From Pseudomonas sediminis (lineage in GTDB: Bacteria > Pseudomonadota > Gammaproteobacteria > Pseudomonadales > Pseudomonadaceae): a DNA stretch of 64,000 bases. Below, one piece after another: positions 1-7,371 of the stretch (positions are counted from its first letter, which is position 1; the number at the start of each line of letters is the position of its first letter). Made by a program: the position numbers and the translations under genes. Under the pieces are notes generated by a model. It saw nothing but the letters and a program-made list of their open reading frames with translations. It was not told where the DNA came from and made no database searches. The stretch is from contig NZ_CP154631.1 of NCBI RefSeq assembly GCF_039555755.1, positions 1,302,001 to 1,366,000 of the forward strand. Reading direction: 5' to 3'.

Positions 1-512
1 ATGATCTTCGGCTTGTGCTCCACGGCCAGGCGCTCGACCTCGTCGTAGTCGATCAGCCCGGTAGCGGTGTCCAGGCCGTACTGCACGGCGTTGTAGAGTT
101 TGCCCGAGGACGACACCTTGGCGCCGTGAGTCAGGTGGCCGCCGTGGGCCAGGCTCATGCCGAGGATAGTGTCGCCGGCATTGAGCAACGCCAGGTACAC
201 GGCGCTGTTGGCCGAGGAACCGGAGTGCGGCTGAACGTTGGCGTAATCGGCGCCGAACAGCGCCTTGGCGCGGTCGATGGCCAGTTGCTCGACCTTGTCG
301 ACATACTCGCAGCCACCGTAATAACGCTTGCCCGGATAACCTTCGGCGTACTTGTTGGTCAGGCCGCTGCCCTGCGCTTCCATCACCCGCTGGCTGCAGT
401 AGTTTTCCGAGGCGATCAGCTCGATGTGCTCTTCCTGACGGCGTTCTTCCTGATCGATCGCCGCGAGCAACTCGTCGTCGTAACCCTGAATCTGATCCTG
501 CTTGCTGAACAT
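1..512 (-). CDS. glyA: Serine hydroxymethyltransferase, N-terminal part (cut by window edge)
   Basis: PLP enzyme that interconverts serine plus tetrahydrofolate and glycine plus 5,10-methylene-THF in the cytoplasm. The first 170 codons are present and the rest lies left of the window. Visible SHMT signatures are the N-terminal ELIASEN block ([11 protein letters not shown]), the [16 protein letters not shown] block that helps bind substrate and cofactor, and AHGGHLTHG. The PLP lysine is beyond the edge. The start at 512 follows a GGAGAG ribosome binding site at about 518-524. With the neighbouring betaine genes it fits the glyA1 copy that uses the glycine end product of betaine/sarcosine breakdown. 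The downstream sox genes expected by synteny would lie outside the window, so that pairing is inferred. Confidence 0.97.
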   Translation of the reverse strand, partial: MFSKQDQIQGYDDELLAAIDQEERRQEEHIELIASENYCSQRVMEAQGSGLTNKYAEGYPGKRYYGGCEYVDKVEQLAIDRAKALFGADYANVQPHSGSSANSAVYLALLNAGDTILGMSLAHGGHLTHGAKVSSSGKLYNAVQYGLDTATGLIDYDEVERLAVEHKPKI

Positions 513-685
513 CTCAACTCTCCTGCAGCGCCTGTGGGCGGCGGTCTTGGACGGGCAGGCCGGCAAGGCCCTGTGCAGCGATGGTAGGGCCGCCCCTGCC
601 CGCCCAAATGCCTGCCAACGCCGTGAGAGCATTCGTTTGCGACATGGCCTTGTCGCAATCAGGCGCGTCGCGGGTGCGCCGCTGG

Positions 686-1147
686 TTTGCACACAAATCA
701 CGGGGATCAAACTGTGGATAAACCGTGCATACAACGCCCGCCCCCAGGAATGGCAGGGGCTCCCGCAAAAAGGTCATTCCTGATCGATATCAAGCAGTTA
801 ACAACATCAGCCATACACAGAAGCCGTGGACTAGCCTGTGGAAAAGCTGTCAGCAGATTGCTGCCGGCCTTGCACTCACTGCGATACAGGGCTGCGCTCA
901 ATATCCATACACCCGCACCGCCACCCTGGCTTATCCACCAGCGACATGAGCGAGAGGCAGGGATCGGTTGGGGATATGCACAGAAGATGTGGATGAAACT
1001 GTGCATAGGCTGTTCGACGCAGGCGCGAAGCCAGAGCAGCCGGGGCTTGCCGAGATACGGCTAAAAATCGAACAGGATCAAATAGATAGACGCGGCTTGT
1101 GCACAAATACTGTGGGCGCCACTGTGCACTGCCTGTGGAAATCCGGC
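686..1147. repeat. Four-unit degenerate repeat with DnaA-box-like cores
   Basis: Four related blocks begin near 690, 813, 976 and 1099. Each has the pattern CACA(A/G)A(A/T) followed by (T)GTGG and then CTGTGGA or CTGTGCA about 10-20 bases on. DnaA-box-like words (consensus TTWTNCACA) are TGTGGATAA at 713-721 (exact, reverse), TGTGGAAAA at 837-845 (exact, reverse), TTATCCACC at 931-939, TGTGGATGA at 988-996 and TGTGGAAAT at 1134-1142 (each one mismatch). Block spacing is about 123, 163 and 123 bases. Function is unknown; DnaA titration, transcriptional control or nucleoid binding are all possible. Confidence 0.6.
931..947. promoter_or_regulatory. 17-mer shared with the gbcB/gbcA intergenic region
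   Basis: TTATCCACCAGCGACAT here differs at one base from the 17-mer at 4035-4051. In both places it lies upstream of genes for betaine/glycine catabolism, and in both it has the same orientation relative to a minus-strand gene (glyA, gbcB). In Pseudomonas these genes are controlled by AraC-family activators (GbdR, SouR). Calling it an operator is inference; its overlap with a DnaA-like box is an alternative reading. Confidence 0.35.
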
Positions 1148-1202
1148 GCCAGGCCAGAGCCCACGGGGCTCCGGCACAAGCGCACGTTATTTACTCAGCC
1201 AC

Positions 1203-1502
1203 TTATGGCTTGAGTTTCTCTCCGCAACTGCTGGAGGCATTCACCAGGCGCTGCTGCATGGTAGGGTCAGGCGGAGACTGGCGACTCATTTCCTGCAACT
1301 CGGCCTCGCTGAATTCCTTGCTGACGCTGGTCGCAGCGCAGTCGCAATAAGCACGCAGTTGTGGCTCCTCGTAGCCTGCCGGTGCGCCAGCGATGCACTG
1401 CTGAACGAATTCGGTCTTGGCATCATCCGACCACTCGGCAGCGGAAACGGGCAGCGCCACGGCCAGCGGCAGAGCAAGGGCGAGCAGGTGACGATAAGTC
1501 AT
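1203..1502 (-). CDS. Small secreted four-cysteine protein, function unknown
   Basis: A 99-residue protein. The start at 1502 follows GAAGGAG at a good distance, so the longer upstream reading is rejected. Residues 1-21 form a clean Sec signal peptide (hydrophobic LLALALPLAVALPVSA, then AE), giving a mature periplasmic protein of about 78 residues. It has four cysteines, two of them in a YCDC motif, one before (QQC) and one near the end (SSSC), which suggests two disulfides. The mature part is otherwise acidic and helical-looking. It lies between ltaA and glyA, a position where I recall a hypothetical gene in other pseudomonads. No function can be assigned. Confidence 0.85.
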   Translation of the reverse strand: MTYRHLLALALPLAVALPVSAAEWSDDAKTEFVQQCIAGAPAGYEEPQLRAYCDCAATSVSKEFSEAELQEMSRQSPPDPTMQQRLVNASSSCGEKLKP

Positions 1503-1741
1503 GGGAAACTCCTTCTCTTGATTGCGGAGAGCGGATCGACTGCCGCCCTCTGGTAAGTGTGAACGCCAGAGCAAGCTTCAAGTTCCATCTGCTAGCCGAA
1601 CGTTTGGCCACGAACCGACTCGGCAGTACGCTTCAGCGCAACAACTCGTCGCGGCGACGGACGCCTGACAGATAGCCGCAGGGTTAAAGTAGAGGCTTTC
1701 CCGGCAGACCCGCCGGCAGGTTTTTCAGAAGGAACGCGCCA

Positions 1742-2782
1742 ATGCCCGACAATGCCCAGCAATTCGCCAGCGACAACTACTCCGGCATCTGTCCCGAAGC
1801 CTGGGCCGCCATGGCCGAGGCCAACCAGGGCCACCAGCGCGCCTACGGCGATGACGAATGGACGGCGCGCGCTGCCGATCACTTCCGCCGCCTGTTCGAG
1901 ACCGACTGCGAGGTGTTCTTCGCCTTCAACGGCACCGCGGCCAACTCCCTGGCCCTGGCCTCGCTGTGCCAGAGCTACCACAGCGTGATCTGCTCGGAGA
2001 CCGCCCACGTCGAAACCGACGAATGCGGCGCACCGGAGTTCTTCTCCAACGGCTCCAAGCTGCTGCTGGCCAAGACCGATAACGGCAAGCTGACCCCGCA
2101 AGCGATCCGCGAGATCGCCCGCAAGCGTCAGGATATCCACTACCCGAAACCGCGCGTGGTCACCCTCACCCAGGCCACCGAAGTAGGCACCGTCTATCGC
2201 CCGGAAGAAGTCCGCGCCATCAGCCAGGTCTGCGAGGAGCTGGGCCTGCACCTGCACATGGACGGCGCACGCTTCTCCAACGCCTGCGCCTTCCTCGGCT
2301 GCACCCCGGCAGAGCTGACCTGGAAGGCCGGCGTCGATGTGCTGTGCTTCGGCGGCACCAAGAACGGCATGGCCGTCGGTGAGGCCATCGTCTTCTTCAA
2401 CAAGGATCTGGCCGAGGACTTCGACTACCGCTGCAAGCAGGCCGGCCAACTGGCCTCGAAGATGCGCTACCTGTCCGCGCCCTGGGTCGGCATCCTGCAG
2501 AACGATGTCTGGCTGAAATACGCCAACCACGCCAACCGCTGCGCGCAGTTGCTGGCCAACCTGGTGGCGGATGTACCCGGCGTCAGCCTGATGTTCCGGG
2601 TGGAAGCCAACGGCGTGTTCCTGCAACTGTCGGAGCCGGCCATCGCTGCCCTCACCGCACGCGGCTGGCGTTTCTACACCTTCATCGGCGCTGGCGGCGC
2701 GCGCTTCATGTGCAGCTGGGATACCGACGAAGCCCGTGTGCGTCAGTTGGCTGCAGATATCCGTGAAGTGATGAGCGCCTGA
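1742..2782 (+). CDS. ltaA: Low-specificity L-threonine aldolase
   Basis: PLP-dependent cytoplasmic enzyme that cleaves L-threonine and L-allo-threonine to glycine and acetaldehyde. The 346-residue length is normal for the beta-eliminating lyase/threonine aldolase fold. MDGAR (residues 173-177) carries the aspartate that contacts the PLP ring nitrogen, and CFGGTKNG places the Schiff-base lysine at Lys207. The N-terminal FNGTAAN block binds phosphate. The start at 1742 follows AAGGAA. It is divergent from the small secreted protein gene and convergent with gbcB. Neighbouring glyA and the betaine genes place it in a glycine-metabolism cluster. Confidence 0.95.
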   Translation: MPDNAQQFASDNYSGICPEAWAAMAEANQGHQRAYGDDEWTARAADHFRRLFETDCEVFFAFNGTAANSLALASLCQSYHSVICSETAHVETDECGAPEFFSNGSKLLLAKTDNGKLTPQAIREIARKRQDIHYPKPRVVTLTQATEVGTVYRPEEVRAISQVCEELGLHLHMDGARFSNACAFLGCTPAELTWKAGVDVLCFGGTKNGMAVGEAIVFFNKDLAEDFDYRCKQAGQLASKMRYLSAPWVGILQNDVWLKYANHANRCAQLLANLVADVPGVSLMFRVEANGVFLQLSEPAIAALTARGWRFYTFIGAGGARFMCSWDTDEARVRQLAADIREVMSA

Positions 2783-2817
2783 AACGCCTTAAGGCCACGA
2801 ACGGTGTTTATGGCTAA

Positions 2818-2842
2818 GTAGCCCGGATTTCATCCGGGCTAC
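2818..2842. terminator. 11-bp perfect hairpin between convergent ltaA and gbcB
   Basis: GTAGCCCGGAT, loop TTC, ATCCGGGCTAC: a perfect 11-bp stem between two converging stop codons. It has no U-run on either side. It resembles a dispersed Pseudomonas intergenic palindrome, so it may be a repeat doing the work of a bidirectional terminator. Confidence 0.6.
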
Positions 2843-2857
2843 GGATATTCATGACGA

Positions 2858-3964
2858 TCAATAGTCGATTGCCACATCCCCTTTCGGCACGCTGCAGCAC
2901 GACAGGATGTAGCCCTCGGCCACATCCTCGTCGGTGATGCCGCCGTTGTGCTCCATTTCCACTTCCCCGGCAGTCTTCATCACCTTGCAGGTACCGCAGA
3001 TACCCATGCCACAGGCCTTGGGGATATGCAGGCCAAGCTTGGCCGCAGCGGCGTGCACGGTTTCGCCAGGCACCACACGGATGCTCTTGCCGGTACTGAT
3101 GAACTCCACCTGATTGAGCTCGGCCACCGGCACCTCGGGCGCCTCGGCGGCTTCGGCGGCCAGTTCCTTGACCTCGGCGCGGATCTCCGGTGGCGTCGGG
3201 CCGAAGGCCTCCTCGTGGTAGCGGCTCATGTCATAGCCCGCCGCCTCGAGCAGACGCTTGACCGCGCTCATGTAGGGCGTCGGACCACAGCAGAATATTT
3301 CGCGTTCGAGGAAGTCCGGTGCCATCAGCTCCAGCATTGGCTTGTTCAGGTAACCGCGATAGCCAGCCCAGGACTCACCCAGGCCATGCTTCTCGCAAAT
3401 CACGTGCAGGCTGAAGTTGTTGATGCGCGCGGCCATGTGCTCCAGCTCGCGCTGGTAGATGATGTCCTTGGGCGAGCGCGCGCTGTGCACGAAGATCATG
3501 TCGACGTTGGCGTTGGTGTCGTAGAACCAGCGCGCCATCGACATCACCGGGGTGATGCCGACACCGCCGGAGAGATAGAGCACCTTGTCGGAAGGGAAAT
3601 CGATGGCATTGAACAAGCCGACCGGGCCGTGCACCGGTACCTCGTCGCCTTCCTTGAGGTTGTCGTGCAGCCAGTTGGAGACCTTGCCGCCCGGCACCCG
3701 CTTGATGGTGATGGAGAAGCTGTAAGGCACCGAAGGCGAGCTGGAAATGGTGTAGGAGCGCATGATCGGCTGGCCATCGATCTCCAGCTCCAGGGTGACG
3801 AACTGCCCGGGCTTGAAGAAGAACAGCACGGGCTGGTCGGCCATGAAGCAGAAGGTGCGCACATCCCAGGTTTCCTGGATCACCTTGACGCAACGCACCA
3901 GGTGGCGGCCGTTGGTCCAGGTCTGCGTGGTAACCGGGTTGAGGAAGGCGTTGGTGGTGGTCAT
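2858..3964 (-). CDS. gbcB: Glycine betaine demethylase, reductase subunit (FAD/2Fe-2S)
   Basis: Electron-transfer partner of GbcA: it takes electrons from NAD(P)H through a flavin and a plant-type 2Fe-2S cluster to the Rieske oxygenase that demethylates glycine betaine to dimethylglycine. The protein has 368 residues. The ferredoxin-reductase module has RSYT (69-72) for flavin, GGVGITP (133-139) for the nicotinamide nucleotide and CGPTPYM (226-232). An Ala/Glu/Pro-rich linker spans about 262-284. The C-terminal ferredoxin has ligands Cys318, Cys323, Cys326 and Cys356. It is divergent from gbcA across 314 bp, the usual arrangement. The name rests on family architecture plus this pairing. Confidence 0.93.
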   Translation of the reverse strand: MTTTNAFLNPVTTQTWTNGRHLVRCVKVIQETWDVRTFCFMADQPVLFFFKPGQFVTLELEIDGQPIMRSYTISSSPSVPYSFSITIKRVPGGKVSNWLHDNLKEGDEVPVHGPVGLFNAIDFPSDKVLYLSGGVGITPVMSMARWFYDTNANVDMIFVHSARSPKDIIYQRELEHMAARINNFSLHVICEKHGLGESWAGYRGYLNKPMLELMAPDFLEREIFCCGPTPYMSAVKRLLEAAGYDMSRYHEEAFGPTPPEIRAEVKELAAEAAEAPEVPVAELNQVEFISTGKSIRVVPGETVHAAAAKLGLHIPKACGMGICGTCKVMKTAGEVEMEHNGGITDEDVAEGYILSCCSVPKGDVAIDY

Positions 3965-4278
3965 GAACAGCTCTCCACACGGCCGGATGTCGGCCTATAT
4001 GTCACCGATTGTGCGAAAGGCCGAGCGCCGTCATTTATCTACCAGCGACATCCACATGCTTATCGCGACCTGCCTGATAGCACGGGGGCTAGCGCGTCGG
4101 AAACGCATCCGGCCATGTCGCCCATGGATAAGGTTTCGCCTTGGCTCGGCTCCACACTCCGCCTCACCAAGCATGCACGCCCATCGCAGGCGGCAGTGAT
4201 AAACGACCACCTTGCGGCACATACCGTATCAGCCACTTTTTCCGGCAGGCATAACGCGCCAGCCACTGAGGAGCCAAC
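3965..4278. promoter_or_regulatory. Divergent control region of gbcB and gbcA
   Basis: This 314-bp gap must drive both genes. It contains TTATCTACCAGCGACAT (4035-4051), near-identical to the 17-mer upstream of glyA. A direct repeat of GCGAC occurs at 4045-4049 and 4065-4069, 20 bases apart or about two helix turns, which is the geometry AraC-family activators use. In Pseudomonas this locus is activated by GbdR; that this repeat is the site is inference. GAGGAG precedes the gbcA start. No sigma-54 motif was found. Confidence 0.5.
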
Positions 4279-5565
4279 ATGGACTGCACCCAAAATCTGA
4301 GCCTGGGCGACCCGCTGGAGCCCGTCCGCAAGGCCACCGCGCAGATGCTGCACGAACGCGACCACAGCTTCTCGCTGCCGCAGCCGTTCTACAACGACGA
4401 GCGCCTGTTCCAGGTCGACATGCAGGAGATCTTCCACAAGGAATGGTTGATCGCCGGCATGACCAGCGAAATCCCGACCAAGGGCAACTTCCTCACCCTG
4501 CAGATCGGCGACAACCCGATCATCGTCATCCGCGGCGCCGAAGGTCAGATCCATGCCTTCCACAACGTCTGCCGCCATCGTGGTTCGCGCCTGTGCGTCT
4601 CCGACAAAGGCAAGGTCGCCAAGTTGGTCTGCCCCTACCACCAATGGACTTATGAGCTCGATGGTCGCCTGTTGTTCGCCGGCACCGAGATGGGCGAAGG
4701 CTTCAAGCTCTCCGACTACAACCTCAAACCGGTCAACTGCAAGACCGCTGGCGGCTTCATCTTCATCAGCCTGGCGGACAACCCGCCGGCCATCGACGAG
4801 TTCCTGAGCACCCTGGCTCATTACATGGAGCCGTACGACATGGAGAACACCAAGGTCGCGGTGCAGAGCGTCATGCACGAGAGGGCCAACTGGAAGCTGG
4901 TGATCGAGAACAACCGCGAGTGCTACCACTGCAACGGTTCGCACCCGGAACTGCTCAACACCCTGCTGGAATGGGATGACGTCACCGACCCACGCGCCAG
5001 CCAGGCATTCAAGGATCAGGTGGCCGAATGCACCGGCCGCTGGGACAAGGACAACATTCCCTACGCCCACGCCAGCTTCGGTCTGCGCAACCGCATCGTG
5101 CGCATGCCGCTGCTCAAGGGCACCGTTTCCATGACCATGGACGGCAAGCCGGGCTGCAACAAGCTGATGGGACGCATCACCGACCCGGACCTGGGCTCCA
5201 TGCGCATCCTGCACCTGCCGCATTCGTGGAACCACTGCATGGGCGATCACCTGATCAACTTCACCGTATGGCCGATCAGCGCCCAGGAGACGATCGTCAT
5301 CACCAAATGGCTGGTGCACAAGGACGCCGTCGAAGGCGTCGACTATGACGTGGCTCGTCTGCGCCAGGTATGGGATGCCACCAACGACCAGGATCGCCGT
5401 CTCGGTGAAGAAAACCAGCGCGGCATCAACTCCACCGCCTACCAGCCGGGCCCGTACTCCAAGACCTACGAGTTCGGCGTGATCAACTTCCTCGACTGGT
5501 ACAGCGAGCGCATGCTCAACAACCTCGGCGACACCCCGGCGCAACTGCGCCAGGTTGAGGGCTGA
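4279..5565 (+). CDS. gbcA: Glycine betaine demethylase, Rieske oxygenase subunit
   Basis: Rieske non-heme iron monooxygenase that removes one methyl of glycine betaine as formaldehyde, giving dimethylglycine. The protein has 428 residues. The Rieske cluster ligands are Cys98-x-His100 and Cys118-x-x-His121. The catalytic-domain block NNRECYHCNGSH supplies mononuclear-iron ligands His217 and His222, with Glu214 as the likely bridging acidic residue. The distal Asp is in the C-terminal quarter. The start at 4279 follows GAGGAG. It is divergent from its reductase gbcB and close to glyA and ltaA, consistent with a pathway running from betaine to glycine and serine. Confidence 0.94.
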   Translation: MDCTQNLSLGDPLEPVRKATAQMLHERDHSFSLPQPFYNDERLFQVDMQEIFHKEWLIAGMTSEIPTKGNFLTLQIGDNPIIVIRGAEGQIHAFHNVCRHRGSRLCVSDKGKVAKLVCPYHQWTYELDGRLLFAGTEMGEGFKLSDYNLKPVNCKTAGGFIFISLADNPPAIDEFLSTLAHYMEPYDMENTKVAVQSVMHERANWKLVIENNRECYHCNGSHPELLNTLLEWDDVTDPRASQAFKDQVAECTGRWDKDNIPYAHASFGLRNRIVRMPLLKGTVSMTMDGKPGCNKLMGRITDPDLGSMRILHLPHSWNHCMGDHLINFTVWPISAQETIVITKWLVHKDAVEGVDYDVARLRQVWDATNDQDRRLGEENQRGINSTAYQPGPYSKTYEFGVINFLDWYSERMLNNLGDTPAQLRQVEG

Positions 5566-5587
5566 CAACGCCCCGACGGGCCATGCC

Positions 5588-5615
5588 AGTGGCCGGCCTC
5601 ATTAGGCCGGCCACT
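5588..5615 (+). terminator. 12-bp perfect hairpin after gbcA
   Basis: AGTGGCCGGCCT, loop CATT, AGGCCGGCCACT, 22 bases after the gbcA stop. It has a strong GC stem but only TCCCC follows, so termination may need Rho. It also lies downstream of the converging rlmE-like gene. Confidence 0.65.
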
Positions 5616-5707
5616 TCCCCCGTAAGCCTCCCCGCAGCAAGCGCATCACTGAACGCCGAGCGCTGGCTGGCTCAGCACAAACGCCGCGCGTGCGCGCAAA
5701 CTGATCC

Positions 5708-6337
5708 TTACTGAGCGTCGCCCTTGAAGCCCTTGGCGACGAAGTACACCTCACGCGAACGCGGACGCGAGGCTGCCGGCTTGCGCACCATGACCTTCTC
5801 GAAGGAACGCCGTACGTCGCGCAGGTACTCATCCGAACCCTCGCCCTGAAACACCTTGGCGACGAAGTTGCCGCCAGGTTTGAGCACCTGTCGGGCCATG
5901 TCCAGCACCAGTTCCACCAGATACATCGACGCTGCCTGATCGGCCACGCCGACGCCGCTGATATTGGGGGCGATGTCAGAGACGATCAAATCCGGGCGAC
6001 GACCATCGAGCAGATCGAGAATCTGCTGGAACACCTTGTCGTCGGTGAAGTCACCCTGAATGAAGTCGACGTTATCGAGCGAATCCATCGGCAGGATGTC
6101 GCTGGCGATTACCCGGCCGGTGGCCCCCACCATACGTCCGGCGATCTGCGACCAGCCACCGGGGGCCGAGCCCAGGTCCATCATCAGCATACCGGGACGA
6201 ATCAGCTTGTCCTTTTCGTTGATCTCGATCAGCTTGTAGGCGGCACGCGAGCGGTAGCCGTCCTTCTGCGCCTGCTTCACGTAGGGATCGTTCACATGTT
6301 CGTTCAGCCAGCGGCTGCTGCTTTTTGAGCGTTTCAT
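5708..6337 (-). CDS. rlmE: RlmE/FtsJ-type 23S rRNA 2'-O-methyltransferase
   Basis: SAM-dependent methyltransferase; E. coli RlmE methylates the 2'-OH of U2552 in the 23S A-loop. It is 209 residues, full length. The catalytic K-D-K-E tetrad is intact (Lys35, Asp121, Lys161, Glu196), and the SAM-binding [12 protein letters not shown] is at 53-64. Two things are odd. The gene is not beside ftsH, its usual partner. The segment after Asp121 reads [14 protein letters not shown], where family members I know have an A-VD-x-PRAM-type stretch. This may be a second, diverged copy; the true rlmE-ftsH pair would then lie elsewhere. No clear ribosome binding site precedes the start. The symbol denotes the family. 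Confidence 0.85.
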   Translation of the reverse strand: MKRSKSSSRWLNEHVNDPYVKQAQKDGYRSRAAYKLIEINEKDKLIRPGMLMMDLGSAPGGWSQIAGRMVGATGRVIASDILPMDSLDNVDFIQGDFTDDKVFQQILDLLDGRRPDLIVSDIAPNISGVGVADQAASMYLVELVLDMARQVLKPGGNFVAKVFQGEGSDEYLRDVRRSFEKVMVRKPAASRPRSREVYFVAKGFKGDAQ

Positions 6338-6453
6338 CGTTCAACCAGATCAATTCCAGGAAGGCAGCCCGCCGGCATGGTGACCCGGGCTGCACAATTG
6401 TCGCGAGTATAAGCCATCGCAGCCCTCCGGCTCACGCCGGCCGGCCCTGCAGC

Positions 6454-6482
6454 CTGACAGCCCGCCGGGTGGCAGGTACAAT
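6454..6482 (+). promoter_or_regulatory. Sigma-70-type promoter upstream of the SpoU methyltransferase
   Basis: CTGACA (6454-6459), a 17-base spacer and TACAAT (6477-6482) make a good vegetative promoter pointing at the gene starting at 6540. Predicted transcription starts near 6489. Confidence 0.55.
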
Positions 6483-6539
6483 CGCAGCGGCCTCGCTACC
6501 GCGAGGAGCCCCGCTTTCACGCCCCTTTCCAGGCCTTCC

Positions 6540-7265
6540 ATGAAACTCGACGACGTCAAGAAACTGCAGCAGAAAAAGTACCGGGAGCAATTCGGCCACT
6601 TCCTCGTCGAGGGCGAACACCTGGTACTGGAACTGCAGAAAGCGGCGCAGCACGCGCCCCTGCTGGCAAGCAGCGAACTCTACGTCACGGCCGCCTACGA
6701 GCACTGGCAGAGCCCGTTCAGGACGCACCTGATCAGTGACCGGCAGATGGCGCAGATCGCCGACACCAAGACCCCCCAGGGGATCATCGCGGTAGTGCCG
6801 ATGGCGGCGATTGGCTCCGGCCCGTCGGCGCCGGCCGGCAAGGCCATCTACCTGCACGAGATCCAGGACCCCGGCAACCTCGGCACCATCCTGCGCAGCC
6901 TCGCCTGGTTCGGCGGCTTCCGCTGCCTGCTCAGCCCCGGCAGCGTCGACCCCTTCAATCCCAAGGTGGTGCGCGCCAGCATGGGGGCAATCTTTCACAC
7001 CTCCATCGAGCAGGATGTCAGCCTCGACAACCTGAGCACGCGCTTTGCACGCATCGCCTGCCTCGACATGCAGGGCCAAAGCCTGCGCGCACCGGCCTTC
7101 GCGCAGGCCGAGTGCTACCTGTTCGGCAACGAAGCGCGCGGCGTCCCAAGCCAGGCGCTGAGCGAGCTCAACGCCACGCCGTTCACCATCGCCGGCAGCG
7201 GCGCGATCGAGTCACTGAACCTGGCCAGCACGGTAAACATCTGTGTGTATGAGCTGAGCCGCTAG
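6540..7265 (+). CDS. SpoU (TrmH) family RNA 2'-O-methyltransferase
   Basis: SPOUT-class methyltransferase with a trefoil-knot SAM site. The protein has 241 residues. An N-terminal substrate-binding module (about 1-95, with EGEHLVLE) precedes the catalytic domain. SpoU motif 1 is IQDPGNLGTILRS (108-120), motif 2 LFGNEARGVP (194-203), and motif 3 IESLNLASTVNI (223-234). These are the family's dimerisation, SAM and knot residues. The target base (rRNA or tRNA) cannot be told from sequence. The ribosome binding site is weak. It is divergent from the RlmE-type gene and convergent with typA through a shared terminator. Confidence 0.9.
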   Translation: MKLDDVKKLQQKKYREQFGHFLVEGEHLVLELQKAAQHAPLLASSELYVTAAYEHWQSPFRTHLISDRQMAQIADTKTPQGIIAVVPMAAIGSGPSAPAGKAIYLHEIQDPGNLGTILRSLAWFGGFRCLLSPGSVDPFNPKVVRASMGAIFHTSIEQDVSLDNLSTRFARIACLDMQGQSLRAPAFAQAECYLFGNEARGVPSQALSELNATPFTIAGSGAIESLNLASTVNICVYELSR

Positions 7266-7310
7266 CCCGCGACTCATGCCCGCGCGTCCCGGCGCTCGGC
7301 GAAAGCCCAC

Positions 7311-7346
7311 AAAAAAGCCCCGCCAGATCGCTCTGGCGGGGCTTTT
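7311..7346. terminator. Bidirectional intrinsic terminator (SpoU gene / typA)
   Basis: The stem AGCCCCGCCAGA / TCTGGCGGGGCT (7316-7327, 7332-7343) has a TCGC loop. It is flanked by A6 on the left and T4 on the right, so it works for both converging transcripts. Confidence 0.9.
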
Positions 7347-7371
7347 CAGTTACAGCGCTAAGCTAGCCGCA

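Larger units (their letters stand above)
513..1202. other. 690-bp gene-free leader between glyA and the small secreted protein gene
   Basis: No convincing coding sequence is visible on either strand. The stretch holds four diverged copies of a short repeat rich in TGTGGA and GTGCA words, at least five DnaA-box-like 9-mers, and a 17-mer that recurs in the gbcA/gbcB intergenic region. It must contain the glyA promoter, but I could not assign a clear -35/-10 or -24/-12 pair. Confidence 0.7.

Noticed and set aside
513..1202. Chromosomal replication origin at the DnaA-box-like cluster
   Set aside because: No dnaA, dnaN or gyrB nearby and no clear A/T-rich unwinding element; boxes are mostly degenerate. 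Reported as a repeat array instead.
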